64,000 bases of DNA from Hoylesella enoeca JCM 12259 (GCF_000613405.1 NZ_BAIX01000002.1:1-64000); one strand, 5' to 3'. Counted from the first letter of the stretch, positions 7,900 through 17,416 are shown. Notes: generated by a model from the sequence alone, not told the origin. Made by a program: numbers and translations.

Positions 7900-9730
7900 A
7901 AGCTATTCTACGTCGTTGAAACTCTGCCGCCCGTTTCTCAGAAACATCAGAGAGTTTTCCTTTTATATATTGTTCCATCATCAAGGAGCCGATGGGTACG
8001 CCATAATCGGCACCGAAGCCGCCATTTTCCACATAAACAGCAATGGCAATCCGAGGCTTTTCCATCGGTGCAAACCCCATAAAAACAGAGTGATCTTGCC
8101 CTCGATTCTGTGCTGTTCCGGTCTTTCCACAAACGAGATAATCAGCTCGATTAGCTTCCCTACATGTTCCTTTTACGACTGATGAACGCATTCCTGCCAC
8201 AATATAATCATAAGCTCGACGACTGGCACGCGTGTAATGGCGACGTGTGAAAGCCGTGTCTAATGGCTCTCCTTGCACCTTTCGGACTACGTGAGGAGTG
8301 TAATAATAACCTCGATTGGCGATAGTCGCACCAAGATTAGCAATCTGCAACGGTGTGAGATTCACTTCTCCCTGGCCTATTGCAATACTAATGATTGTCA
8401 AACCATTCCAATATCCACGATAAGCTTTATCATAGAACGTGGCGTTGGGTATTAAACCGCGTTTCTCTCCGGGCAAATCGATACCGATTTTATACCCGAA
8501 TCCCATGCTCACCATATAGTCGCGCCAAGTGTTCATAGCTGTTTCAACATCCTTATATTTACGTCGGTTGGCCATCATATAATATAGTCCCCAACAGAAA
8601 TAAGCGTTGCACGACGTGCTGATTGCTGAAACCAAATTGAGTGGAGAGGCATGACCGTGACATCCCACATGCAAACCGCGATAATAAAAGCCATGATGAC
8701 AAGGGAACATCGTATGTGGAGTAATGATGCCTTCGGTCATATAAGTAAGTCCCTGAGATGTTTTAAAAGTCGAACCTGGTGGATATTGTCCCATGATCGA
8801 GCGGTTGAGCAGTGGCTTCCAAACATTGCGTGCCAAGGCGAGATGATTCTTTCCACGCTGGTGTCCCACCATAATTCGAGGATCGTAAGTGGGTGATGAA
8901 ACCATACACAACACTTCACCCGTGGATGGTTCGATTGCAACAATACTGCCGATCTTGCCTTTCATCAAACGCTCTCCAAGTGCTTGCAGCTTGATATCGA
9001 GGCTCAATGTAAGGTTTTTACCAGCAACCGGGCGATGATCAAACCGCCCATTCTGATAGCTCCCTTGTATTCTTCCATGGGCATCGCGCAAGAGTATCTG
9101 CACGCCTTTCTCTCCTCTGAGTTCCTTTTCATAAGAACGCTCGATGCCGAGTTTACCGATATAGTCGCCCATTTGATAATAATCGTCGTCTTCTATATCG
9201 CTTGTCGAAACTTCAGCGACATCTCCCAAGACGTGTGCTGCATAAGGATATTGATACTGGCGCACGCTGCGCTTCTGCACATAAAAGCCCGGAAAACGAA
9301 ACATCTTCTCTCGAAAGACACTGAAAACCTTGTCAGGAAGCTGACTCATAAATAATTGTTGGGTGAAACGAGAGTATCCTGGATTCTTCGATCGATCCTT
9401 AATTTCATCCATTCTTTTGATAAAGAAATCTTTGGCTATCCCCAAAGCATTACAGAATTCAGCTGTATCAAGCCGGCCGCTTTCTTCATTCATCACCACC
9501 ATAATATCATAAGCAGGTTGATTGTAAACCAATAACTTACCGCCTCGATCAGTGATAATACCACGTGAGGGATATTCAATTTTTTTTTGAAACGCATTAC
9601 TGTCGGCATTCTTCTTATAATCGTCGCTCATCAATTGCAGTGTAAAGAGCCGCACAATATAGATGACTATGATTACCACAGCCACTCCACCGATTATCAA
9701 ACGACGATTTCCAAGATTGTAATCCCTCAT
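7880..9730 (-). CDS. mrdA: Penicillin-binding protein 2 (elongation transpeptidase)
   Basis: 616 residues: one N-terminal membrane anchor (about residues 10-30), a PBP dimerisation domain, then the transpeptidase domain. The three active-site motifs are visible: SxxK as GSTFK, SxN as TSCNAYF, and KTG as CGKTGTAQN. It crosslinks peptidoglycan along the lateral wall in the periplasm, together with RodA. The N-terminus overlaps mreD by 4 bp and the C-terminus overlaps rodA, so mreD-mrdA-rodA are translationally coupled. Length is normal for the family. Confidence 0.93.
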   Translation of the reverse strand: MRDYNLGNRRLIIGGVAVVIIVIYIVRLFTLQLMSDDYKKNADSNAFQKKIEYPSRGIITDRGGKLLVYNQPAYDIMVVMNEESGRLDTAEFCNALGIAKDFFIKRMDEIKDRSKNPGYSRFTQQLFMSQLPDKVFSVFREKMFRFPGFYVQKRSVRQYQYPYAAHVLGDVAEVSTSDIEDDDYYQMGDYIGKLGIERSYEKELRGEKGVQILLRDAHGRIQGSYQNGRFDHRPVAGKNLTLSLDIKLQALGERLMKGKIGSIVAIEPSTGEVLCMVSSPTYDPRIMVGHQRGKNHLALARNVWKPLLNRSIMGQYPPGSTFKTSQGLTYMTEGIITPHTMFPCHHGFYYRGLHVGCHGHASPLNLVSAISTSCNAYFCWGLYYMMANRRKYKDVETAMNTWRDYMVSMGFGYKIGIDLPGEKRGLIPNATFYDKAYRGYWNGLTIISIAIGQGEVNLTPLQIANLGATIANRGYYYTPHVVRKVQGEPLDTAFTRRHYTRASRRAYDYIVAGMRSSVVKGTCREANRADYLVCGKTGTAQNRGQDHSVFMGFAPMEKPRIAIAVYVENGGFGADYGVPIGSLMMEQYIKGKLSDVSEKRAAEFQRRRIAYGARNR

Positions 9731-10251
9731 GAATTGCTTTTTCTCATATTCTCAATCACCAAGATTAAAATCACAGTGAGAACCGTACTTCCACCCACAG
9801 CCTCTGCCCACTGCTGCCAATTAAAGAAATTGAATGTTTCTAACGTGAAGAATAATAGGCAATAAGTCAAGACCAAAAGAATGGTGTAATACACGAATTT
9901 AGCCGTACCCAGCGAATTTATTGTTGGTTCTAAATCCTCCGGACTGTCACGAGGAATAAAGAGCATCAATAAATAAGGCTGAATGAGTCCTATCAAAGTC
10001 ATGGACACAGCACTCACACCGGGCGTGTTAGAAAATACATCTACGAAGAGTCCCATCATGAAACTCCATACTAAAATACCGGAACGAGGATAGTTACGAC
10101 AGAACAATACCACGATGTAAACAGCAAGCAAAGGAGTTGCAAAATTAAAAAGATGGATGTGATTTAACACCAATGCCTGTGCCAACAAGAGAAAGCCAAA
10201 TCCTAATAGTCGTTTAATTAAATTCGAATCCATTGCCGTTCTCGTTGTCAT
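9727..10251 (-). CDS. mreD: Rod-shape-determining membrane protein MreD
   Basis: 174 residues, five to six hydrophobic segments, little conserved sequence, as is typical for MreD. It links MreC and the elongation synthases in the inner membrane. The assignment rests mainly on position between mreC and mrdA and on membrane topology. Its first base overlaps the last base of mreC and its end overlaps mrdA. Confidence 0.85.
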   Translation of the reverse strand: MTTRTAMDSNLIKRLLGFGFLLLAQALVLNHIHLFNFATPLLAVYIVVLFCRNYPRSGILVWSFMMGLFVDVFSNTPGVSAVSMTLIGLIQPYLLMLFIPRDSPEDLEPTINSLGTAKFVYYTILLVLTYCLLFFTLETFNFFNWQQWAEAVGGSTVLTVILILVIENMRKSNS

Positions 10252-11108
10252 TACCTGTTTGTAAGCGAATCTTGTGCTGTTCTCAACAATTGCATACGCT
10301 CTTCCATCGGTGTATTATCAATCACACACACATCGCGAAGATTACCAAAATCGGTTGCCAATTGCACCTTTAAGCGATACGATAAACCATCAGTCGAATT
10401 ATAAACATGCTTGATTGTTCCGACCAAAACACCTGGTGGAAAGATCGAAGAATAACCACTGGTAACCACTTTTTCATACAGTTTGAAGTGTGCATGCCGT
10501 GGAATATCGTCAACATAAGCCATATCGGTTGCACCACCAGTCCAATGCAATACGCCAAAATAGCCACGTCCTTGAATAGAACAACCAATATTCGACCGTG
10601 AATTCAATACTGGAATTACAATGGAATAGTGTGATGAAACTATATAAACAATACCTACGATGCCATTCCCGCAAGCTACTCCCATATCTTTATGCACCCC
10701 ATCGGCCGATCCTTTATCAATAGTCATGAGATTATCGATCTTATTGACAGTGTTGCTAACCACCTTAGCGGGAATCAGTCGATATTGTTTGAGTTCAGAT
10801 AGTTGGTTTGAGGATATTGTAGCACTGTCTCTTCCTGTTTTTGCAAGGGTATCCGAGAGTATCCGCACTTGTTGTTCGAGATACAAATTACGCTGAGTCA
10901 GCGTCTCATTCATCTTACTCAACGAGAAAAAAGACGCCATCTCGGAACTCCATTTATAACATTGACCGCTCACAGCATTGGCTGAAGAAAACCACACACT
11001 GCTCTGATAGTTGTTATATTGGAATAACAACACCAGACCAATCACTTCGAGGATGACGAAAACGAACCAATGATTGTACTTTGCAAGAAACTCCAAGAGA
11101 TTCCGCAT
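10251..11108 (-). CDS. mreC: Rod-shape-determining protein MreC
   Basis: 285 residues: short cytoplasmic start, one membrane segment (about residues 14-30), a coiled-coil stretch (about 65-90), then the periplasmic double beta-barrel domain with the motifs IDNLMTIDKGSADGV and VVTSGYSSIFPPGVLVG. MreC activates PBP2-RodA. It sits 4 bp after mreB and runs directly into mreD. Confidence 0.9.
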   Translation of the reverse strand: MRNLLEFLAKYNHWFVFVILEVIGLVLLFQYNNYQSSVWFSSANAVSGQCYKWSSEMASFFSLSKMNETLTQRNLYLEQQVRILSDTLAKTGRDSATISSNQLSELKQYRLIPAKVVSNTVNKIDNLMTIDKGSADGVHKDMGVACGNGIVGIVYIVSSHYSIVIPVLNSRSNIGCSIQGRGYFGVLHWTGGATDMAYVDDIPRHAHFKLYEKVVTSGYSSIFPPGVLVGTIKHVYNSTDGLSYRLKVQLATDFGNLRDVCVIDNTPMEERMQLLRTAQDSLTNR

Positions 11109-11112
11109 AGCC

Positions 11113-12134
11113 CTATCTCATCAGGAACGAGAAGCGATCTACGTTTTTCAAAGCTATACCGGCACCTTTTGCCACACTGTGCAACGGATCTTCGGCGATA
11201 TGGAATGGAATATTGATTTTATCCTGCAAACGACGGTCCAAGCCACGAAGCAAAGCTCCGCCACCGCTAAGATAGATGCCATTCTTCACAATGTCGGCGT
11301 AAAGTTCAGGCGGTGTATTCTCCAAAGCAGATAAAACAGCATTCTCTATCTTAGCAACTGTCTTGTCAAGACAATGTGCGATCTCTTGATAACAAACCGG
11401 AACTTCCATCGGAAGAGCAGTATACGATTCGGTCCATGCACGATGTAATCCTCGGGAGCCTCTTCTCCAAGATCGGTTAAGGCCGAACCTACATGTATTT
11501 TAATACGTTCTGCCATTCGTTCGCTCACTTTCACATTGTGCTGACGGCTCATATACTCCTGAATATCAGACGTAAGATCATCGCCAGCAACACGAATCGA
11601 ATTATTGGAAACGATTCCGCCCAAAGAAATCACAGCAATCTCGGTACTTCCACCACCGATATCTACAATCATATTACCCTCCGGAGCCTCGACATCAATG
11701 CCGATGCCAATAGCTGCGGCCATAGGTTCGAAGATCAGATAAACATCGCGACCGTCGGCGTGTTCGGCTGAATCGCGCACAGCACGAAGTTCAACCTCAG
11801 TACTCCCGGACGGTACTCCGATAACCATTCGCAGCGACGGAGAGAACAAACGACTGCCCGTGTGTACCATTCTGATTAATCCGCGCATCATTTGTTCGCA
11901 CGCCGTGAAGTCAGCAATCACACCATCACGTAATGGACGGATTGTACGGATGCTGTCATGTGTCTTTTCATACATCATCTTTGCTTTCTCTCCGACGGCA
12001 ATCATCTTGTCCGTGCGGCGATCAAGAGCAACGACCGACGGTTCATCCACAACGATTTTATCATCGCTGATGATAATGGTATTGGCCGTTCCAAGGTCCA
12101 TTGCAATTTCCTGAACAAACGAAAAAAATCCCAT
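11113..12134 (-). CDS. mreB: Actin-like MreB, interrupted by a one-base frameshift
   Basis: MreB forms membrane-bound filaments that direct the elongation machinery. The N-terminal part (12134 down to about 11421) has phosphate-binding AMDLGTANTII and IVDIGGGSTEIAV motifs; the C-terminal part continues in another frame with PMEVPVCYQEIAH and GIYLSGGGALLRGLD. Inserting one base near 11420, where the plus strand reads CAGTATACG and CAGTTATACG would restore the family sequence NR(I/M)TALPMEVP, gives one 340-residue protein, the normal length. The rest is well conserved, so a sequencing error is likelier than real loss. It lies 35 bp after purH and leads the mre operon. Confidence 0.88.
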
Positions 12135-12169
12135 TTCTTAGTTTTTTGAATTATGCGATAAATGATTTC

Positions 12170-12763
12170 TTATTTGGCAAACCATGCGTGAATGGCCGAA
12201 TCATAACGACTGCTTACGCCGAAAGCACGTTCTGCCAGCATTTTGCGATCTTCGATGTCGGTCTGTGCACCGTTTTTGTTCAGCAGATTCAGCAACACCG
12301 GATATTCGGCTTTGCTCGGAACAATGACCACATCATTGAAGTTCTTAGCACCGGCACGTATCAATGAAATACCGCCGATGTCTATTTTTTCGATGATTTC
12401 GGCATCAGATGCACCCTCGGACACGGTTTGTTCAAACGGATATAAGTCCACGATGACCAAGTCAATAGTCGGAATTTCAAACTGTTTCATTTGTTCCGAA
12501 TCATCGGGACGATCTCGCCGGGCCAGTATTCCACCGAAAATCTTCGGATGCAAAGTCTTCACCCGGCCACCCAAAATTGACGGATAAGAAGTCAAACTCT
12601 CAACCGCTTGGCAGTCATAACCCAATGATTCGATGAAATTCTGCGTGCCGCCGGTTGACAAAAAACGTACTCCTTCGGCATTCAATTTAGCGAGTAATTC
12701 ATCCAACCCATCTTTGTGATAAACCGAAATAAGGGCTGTCTTGATTTGTTTAGTCTCAGACAT
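12170..12763 (-). CDS. purH: IMP cyclohydrolase, PurH N-terminal domain only
   Basis: 197 residues, against ~510 for bifunctional PurH. It covers the MGS-like IMP cyclohydrolase domain only, with the motifs FLSTGGT, GGRVKTLHPKIFGGIL and IDIGGISLIRAGAKN, and stops right after YDSAIHAWFAK. The AICAR transformylase domain is absent, and only 35 bp separate the stop from mreB, so no frameshifted remainder is hidden there. The enzyme closes the ring of FAICAR to IMP, the last step of purine synthesis. A separate formyltransferase must exist elsewhere. The position before mreB is that of the full-length purH in Bacteroides, so I infer domain loss or splitting in this lineage. Confidence 0.85.
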   Translation of the reverse strand: MSETKQIKTALISVYHKDGLDELLAKLNAEGVRFLSTGGTQNFIESLGYDCQAVESLTSYPSILGGRVKTLHPKIFGGILARRDRPDDSEQMKQFEIPTIDLVIVDLYPFEQTVSEGASDAEIIEKIDIGGISLIRAGAKNFNDVVIVPSKAEYPVLLNLLNKNGAQTDIEDRKMLAERAFGVSSRYDSAIHAWFAK

Positions 12764-12793
12764 TCGTTATCGTACTTATATATAATGAGATTG

Positions 12794-12801
12794 CAAAGTT
12801 A
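12794..12801 (-). promoter_or_regulatory. -7 box for the purH-mre-mrdA-rodA operon
   Basis: Reverse complement reads TAACTTTG (TAnnTTTG), about 30 bp before the purH start. It is the only clear promoter upstream of the six-gene unit. Confidence 0.65.
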
Positions 12802-12885
12802 AGAAAATCCGTTGATTTCACATGATCTTCGAATTAAAAAAAACATAATAGCAGCTTCCCTCTCTATAAACCGTTAGAGGTTATC

Positions 12886-12926
12886 AATCAAAAAAAGCGG
12901 AAACTCATTCACATGAGCTCCGCTTT
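12886..12926 (-). terminator. Terminator of the aldolase gene
   Basis: Two nested stems, AAAGCGGA/TCCGCTTT and CTCAT/ATGAG, with a run of seven T on the minus strand after the stem. It lies about 35 bp past the aldolase stop. Confidence 0.8.
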
Positions 12927-12958
12927 TCCATTTTATTTATCAACCATTAAAACAAATT

Positions 12959-13969
12959 TCAGTCCAGTTGAGCCAGTTTATTGTCAGAGCCAAGCACATC
13001 AATGATCTTGTGCTTGTAAAGCTCTGTCATCAGATCGCGTGCCGGGCCACAGTACTTACGCGGATCAAACTCGCCCGGTTTCTCGTTGAACACCTTGCGG
13101 ACAGCTGCTGTAAAGGCCAGACGAGAGTCTGAGTCGATATTGATTTTGCACACGGCGCTCTTGGAAGCCTTGCGGAGCTGTTCTTCGGGAATACCCACTG
13201 CGTCGGGCAACTTACCACCATTCTCATTGATAATCTTCACATATTCCTGTGGAACGGATGAAGAACCGTGGAGCACGATGGGGAATCCGGGCAACTTCTT
13301 CATGATCTCATCAAGCACATCGAATGCCAATGGGGGCGGAACCAACAGCCCTGTCTTCGGGTCGCGGGTGCACTGCTCGGGTGTGAACTTATAAGCACCG
13401 TGGGATGTTCCGATAGAGATAGCCAGCGAATCAACACCTGTCTTGCTGGTGAAATCGATCACTTCTTCGGGTTTTGTGTAATGAGATACTTCCGAAGCAA
13501 CCTCGTCTTCAACGCCGGCAAGCACACCTAACTCACCCTCTACGGTCACATCGAATTGGTGCGCATAGTCAACCACTTTCTTGGTCAGGGCTACATTCTC
13601 ATCGTAAGGCAGTGAAGAACCATCGATCATCACCGAAGAGAAACCGTAATCGATACAACTCTTACAAGTCCCAAACGTATCTCCGTGATCCAAGTGCAGA
13701 ACGATCTCGGGATGCTTGCAGCCCAACTCTTTTGCGTATTCAACGGCTCCCTGAGCCATATAGCGCAAAAGTGTCTGGTTGGCATAATTCCGAGCACCCT
13801 TGGAAACTTGCAAAATAACCGGCGATTTGAGGTCAGAAGAAGCCTTGATAATGGCCTGCAACTGCTCCATATTATTGAAGTTGAATGCCGGAATAGCATA
13901 ACCGCCGTTGATGGCTCGCTTAAACATCTCACGAGTATTTACCAAGCCTAATGATTTGTAATCTACCAT
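12959..13969 (-). CDS. fba: Class II fructose-bisphosphate aldolase
   Basis: 336 residues. Catalyses the reversible aldol cleavage of fructose 1,6-bisphosphate in glycolysis and gluconeogenesis; zinc-dependent, cytosolic. Visible class II features are the N-terminal YAIPAFNFNNMEQLQA, the metal-binding HLDHGDTF region near residue 105, GVDSLAISIGTSHGAYK, and IVLHGSSSVPQEY. Single-gene unit with its own promoter and terminator. Length and motifs are complete. Confidence 0.93.
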   Translation of the reverse strand: MVDYKSLGLVNTREMFKRAINGGYAIPAFNFNNMEQLQAIIKASSDLKSPVILQVSKGARNYANQTLLRYMAQGAVEYAKELGCKHPEIVLHLDHGDTFGTCKSCIDYGFSSVMIDGSSLPYDENVALTKKVVDYAHQFDVTVEGELGVLAGVEDEVASEVSHYTKPEEVIDFTSKTGVDSLAISIGTSHGAYKFTPEQCTRDPKTGLLVPPPLAFDVLDEIMKKLPGFPIVLHGSSSVPQEYVKIINENGGKLPDAVGIPEEQLRKASKSAVCKINIDSDSRLAFTAAVRKVFNEKPGEFDPRKYCGPARDLMTELYKHKIIDVLGSDNKLAQLD

Positions 13970-14009
13970 AATTTATTATTTAATTTGAAAACCTGAATCT
14001 AATCACGTG

Positions 14010-14017
14010 CAAAAGTA
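14010..14017 (-). promoter_or_regulatory. -7 box for fba
   Basis: Reverse complement is TACTTTTG (TAnnTTTG), about 40 bp upstream of the aldolase start. Confidence 0.6.
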
Positions 14018-14135
14018 ATACAATAATTTGTTAACGCAAAGCGATAACTAAGTTTTTAATGCCCTGGTGAGGTTAAAATTCTTAACAGTGCAGCGTTTGT
14101 CAACCGGAGTTTACACTCTCCTGGCTTTCATTGCT

Positions 14136-15341
14136 TTATCTTTTCTTTTGCAGCCGAATGGCATACGCCAAAACAACCACATATCCGATAAAAGGCAACA
14201 GGAATGGAACGACCATTCCGAAGCTGTCGGCCGCATATCCCATCAGCAAGAAACCACAGCCGCCAATGGGTGTCATCATCAGCAACGAAGACGCACTCTT
14301 GGTGAGATTCCCTAATCCAGATAAAGCCAAAGAGAATATTGTAGGAAACATGATGGCCTCGAATAAATAATTGCCGATCAATGACACCATTGAGATGGGT
14401 CCCCAATCGGCCAGCACCAGACCAATACACGCCACGCTGCCAACGGCACAACCAAGCAAGACCCGACGTGCATCGACACGCCGCATAATCCAACTACCCA
14501 CGAATCTCCCCACCATGAAGAAGCCCAAAGCTATCGTCAGCACCACCGAAGCGGTGTTGTCGTTCATCCAACCTTGCCCTGTCACAAAGTTAATAAAATA
14601 GCTGTTGATAGATATTTCGGCCACTTCATAGGCCAACAACGACAGTAAACCGAAAACAAACAGCCTTTGATGCCACAACCGAGCAAAGTTTCCGCCACAG
14701 CTATTAGCCGTTTTGTCTGTAATAAAATGGGGTATTTCGGGTAGTTTTACGCGTGAAAAAGCCAGTGCGATAACCAACACCAGCACGCCCAAAATGGTGT
14801 AAGGGACGGCCACATCATTGTTTGTTTCCGTTTGCCGAAAGAAGAATTGCCCCACGGCAAACGTGGCAAAGAGGCTTCCCAAACCGTTGAACGACTGCGA
14901 GAGATTGAGTCTGCTGGTGGCTGTGGCCCTATCACCCAGCTCCGTCACATAGGGATTGGCAGCTGTTTCGAGAAAAGTGAGTCCGCAACCAATGATAAAC
15001 AATGCTCCGAGAAAGGCGTGAAACGTGCCGATTTTGGCACCGGGAATAAAGAGCAAGGCGCCTATTCCGAACAGCAATAGCCCCAAAACGACACCGCGTC
15101 GATAACCGAATCGATTGATAAACAGCCCTGCCGGAATAGCCATCAGGAAATATCCCAGATAGGTTGTGACCTGAATCAGTGCCGATTGGGCGATGGTGAT
15201 GTGGAGCTCGTTTTGCAAATGCTTGTTCAACACATCGAGAATCGCCCGCGCGAAGCCCCATAAGAAGAACAACATCGTGACCAAAACAAACGGCACCACA
15301 TATCGCTTGTCAGTCAAAGCAGGTTTTGAAGTTGGCATCAT
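14136..15341 (-). CDS. Sugar:H+ symporter, FucP/GluP family (MFS)
   Basis: 401 residues with about twelve hydrophobic segments. The family signature LFFLWGFARAILDVLNKHLQ lies at the first membrane segment, and CGLTFLETAANPYVTELG in the fourth to fifth segment is typical of FucP-like permeases for fucose, glucose or galactose. The substrate cannot be fixed from sequence. No catabolic genes flank it; it lies between fba and an aquaporin gene, each apparently a separate unit. Two Met codons stand at the start; either may be used. Confidence 0.8.
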   Translation of the reverse strand: MMPTSKPALTDKRYVVPFVLVTMLFFLWGFARAILDVLNKHLQNELHITIAQSALIQVTTYLGYFLMAIPAGLFINRFGYRRGVVLGLLLFGIGALLFIPGAKIGTFHAFLGALFIIGCGLTFLETAANPYVTELGDRATATSRLNLSQSFNGLGSLFATFAVGQFFFRQTETNNDVAVPYTILGVLVLVIALAFSRVKLPEIPHFITDKTANSCGGNFARLWHQRLFVFGLLSLLAYEVAEISINSYFINFVTGQGWMNDNTASVVLTIALGFFMVGRFVGSWIMRRVDARRVLLGCAVGSVACIGLVLADWGPISMVSLIGNYLFEAIMFPTIFSLALSGLGNLTKSASSLLMMTPIGGCGFLLMGYAADSFGMVVPFLLPFIGYVVVLAYAIRLQKKR

Positions 15342-15384
15342 TGATTGAAGGTAGATGGTTTTTAACGGTCAATAGATATTGAAA

Positions 15385-15416
15385 CAAGGGACGGACACTC
15401 TCTGATCCGTCCCTTG
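15385..15416 (-). terminator. Terminator of the aquaporin gene
   Basis: Perfect 11-bp stem CAAGGGACGGA/TCCGTCCCTTG with a 10-nt loop, 14 bp past the aquaporin stop on the minus strand. Confidence 0.75.
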
Positions 15417-15430
15417 TGATCTATTCGGAA

Positions 15431-16117
15431 TTATTCTTTTTCAGGATCAATCACTCGCCAAACGAGTGAAGCCATAGCTCCGCCGACAAACGGACCGACG
15501 ATAAATATCCACAGATTAGTCAATGCCGATCCGCCCTGAAACAGCGCTGGACCGAACGAACGAGCCGGATTCACCGAGGTTCCGGTATAGCGAATGCAGA
15601 CGAGATGCACTAAAATCAGCGACAAGCCGATAGCCAACCCGGCGAAATTATTGGTTGCGCCATTGGTTTTGGCAGTCGTTCCGAGCACCACCAAGACAAA
15701 GACACAGGTGAAAAAGATCTCTGCCAATAGACCACCCAACACCGAAACACCATCCTGCAAATTGTTGGCACCGGTGCCACTGAGCTCTGAATTGGCTGTC
15801 AACAACCACAAAACACTGGCGCCAAGCACAGCTCCAATCACCTGAAACAACATATACATACCGGCATCTTTGGCACTCATGCGTCCGCAGAGAAAAACAC
15901 CCAATGTGATGGCGGGATTAATGTGGCATCCCGAAATACCGCCAATCGTGTAGGCCATAGCCACTACCGACAGGCCGAAAGCCATTGCCGTACCGATCAC
16001 TGTGCCTGCATTGGCCACATCGACACAGTTGGAAGAACAATTCAAGCTGACAGCTACGCCGCAACCCATTAAGACCAGTACCATCGTACCGATCATTTCT
16101 GCTAAATACTTTTTCAT
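15431..16117 (-). CDS. aqpZ: Aquaporin (MIP family channel)
   Basis: 228 residues, six membrane segments and the two pore motifs HINPAITLG and SVNPARSFGPALF. Forms a tetrameric water channel (perhaps also small solutes) in the inner membrane. The short pore-facing residues and overall length (~230) fit the AqpZ branch better than glycerol facilitators, which are longer. It is a single-gene unit with its own promoter and terminator. Confidence 0.9.
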   Translation of the reverse strand: MKKYLAEMIGTMVLVLMGCGVAVSLNCSSNCVDVANAGTVIGTAMAFGLSVVAMAYTIGGISGCHINPAITLGVFLCGRMSAKDAGMYMLFQVIGAVLGASVLWLLTANSELSGTGANNLQDGVSVLGGLLAEIFFTCVFVLVVLGTTAKTNGATNNFAGLAIGLSLILVHLVCIRYTGTSVNPARSFGPALFQGGSALTNLWIFIVGPFVGGAMASLVWRVIDPEKE

Positions 16118-16246
16118 ACTCTCTTATTATTAATTAAAAAAAATCGCGCGACCGATCATTTACCGATCCCCAAACCAGAATTCAGAAGGGATTCGGATAG
16201 ACGCTATACACATATACTCCTCTCTAATATGTTGTTTGCACGGCTG

Positions 16247-16254
16247 CAAAGATA
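16247..16254 (-). promoter_or_regulatory. -7 box for the aquaporin gene
   Basis: Reverse complement is TATCTTTG, about 130 bp upstream of the start; the long leader holds no recognisable element. Confidence 0.55.
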
Positions 16255-16357
16255 ATTTAAGTTTTTTAATATTCCAAATTTATTGGGCGGCAAATCGTCT
16301 TTCAGTGTTTGCTTTCCAATCTTTTGAAACACAAATAGTAGCCTTTCAACTAAGCGT

Positions 16358-16434
16358 TAATCGCACGCCGATTAATCATTATTTGTCGTGCAACTGACGC
16401 TTAATCGGCACGTGATTAACGGATAGTTGCAACG
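16358..16434. repeat. Paired palindromes, 44-bp spacing
   Basis: TTAATCGcacgcCGATTAA at 16358-16376 and TTAATCggcacgtGATTAA at 16402-16420 have centres 44 bp apart, followed by the short palindrome GTTGCAAC at 16427-16434. They lie in the ~430-bp gap between the divergent aquaporin and pantothenate kinase genes. Otherwise this gap holds only the two promoters. Confidence 0.75.
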
Positions 16435-16518
16435 AGGCGTGTCCCATGTTATTTTTCAAACGCCAAAGAATGGCGTCAAAATTTGGATATAATATGTGGG
16501 CGATTATATATTTTTTCG

Positions 16519-16526
16519 TATTTTTG
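16519..16526 (+). promoter_or_regulatory. -7 box for pantothenate kinase
   Basis: TATTTTTG, about 20 bp before the ATG at 16547. It excludes the in-frame ATG at 16496. Confidence 0.6.
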
Positions 16527-16546
16527 CGCATCAAAAATATCAGATC

Positions 16547-17377
16547 ATGGCTATCGTAATTGGAATCGATGTGGGGATCAGCACGACCAAAATCGTGGGT
16601 ATTCGCGAAGACGGAATCGTCGTTTCGCCCATCCGAATCAAGGCAACCGATCCCGTGACGTCACTTTACGGCGCATTCGGGAAGTATCTGCACGACAACA
16701 ACATTCAGTTAGAAGATGTGGAGCAGGTGATGTTGACAGGAGTGGGCAGCGCATATATCGATTCACCGATTTATGGTCTGCCCACGGGGAAAGCCGAAGA
16801 ATTCATAGCCGATGGCTTGGGAGCGCGTTATGAGTCGGCGCTCGACAGAATGATAGTTGTGAGTATGGGCACGGGCACCTCGCTTGTTCAATGCGACGGC
16901 GACCATATTGAGCACATCGGCGGCATCGGAATCGGCGGCGGCACACTGCAAGGTTTGGCTCGAATCATGCTCAAGACAGACGATATCAACCAGATTTCCA
17001 TGCTCGCACAAGATGGCGACATCTCACATATCAATGTTTTGATCGGCGACATCAGTGCTCATCCGTTGCCCGGCTTGCCGATGTCGGCCACAGCATCACT
17101 GTTTGGAAATGCCAGCAGCGATGCCTCGCGAGAAGACATTGCATTGGGAATCATCTGCATGGTGTTGCAAGCTATCGGTAGCAGTACGATCCTTTCATCG
17201 TTGAGGAGTGGCATCCGCGATTTCGTGATGATAGGTAATCTCACTTTACTTCCACAATGTATGGAAGTCTTTCCAGCCATGGAACAACTTTACGGGGTGC
17301 ATTTCAGTATTCCCAAATATAGCGAATTTTGCACAGCAATAGGTGCTGCGCTCTGCTATATCAATAAAAAAGATTAA
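16547..17377 (+). CDS. coaW: Type II pantothenate kinase
   Basis: 276 residues from the ATG at 16547. First step of coenzyme A synthesis, ATP-dependent phosphorylation of pantothenate. An ASKHA fold is visible: phosphate-1 loop IGIDVGISTTKIVG, VVSMGTGTSLV, the glycine-rich GGIGIGGGTLQGL, and C-terminal SEFCTAIGAAL. These match the eukaryote/staphylococcal type II enzymes, not CoaA or CoaX. Type II kinases are usually insensitive to CoA feedback. Single-gene unit, convergent with the DASS transporter gene. Confidence 0.85.
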   Translation: MAIVIGIDVGISTTKIVGIREDGIVVSPIRIKATDPVTSLYGAFGKYLHDNNIQLEDVEQVMLTGVGSAYIDSPIYGLPTGKAEEFIADGLGARYESALDRMIVVSMGTGTSLVQCDGDHIEHIGGIGIGGGTLQGLARIMLKTDDINQISMLAQDGDISHINVLIGDISAHPLPGLPMSATASLFGNASSDASREDIALGIICMVLQAIGSSTILSSLRSGIRDFVMIGNLTLLPQCMEVFPAMEQLYGVHFSIPKYSEFCTAIGAALCYINKKD

Positions 17378-17416
17378 CGTTTGGGGGAAATAGGTCGACG
17401 AGTTGACGAATAAAGG

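Noticed and set aside
11346-11420. Programmed frameshift in mreB
   Set aside because: No slippery heptamer or downstream structure is apparent, and similar one-base losses occur in many other genes of the window, so an error explains it better.
12170-12763. purH shortened by a frameshift like the others
   Set aside because: Only 35 bp separate its stop from mreB, so the ~300-residue missing domain cannot be present in another frame.
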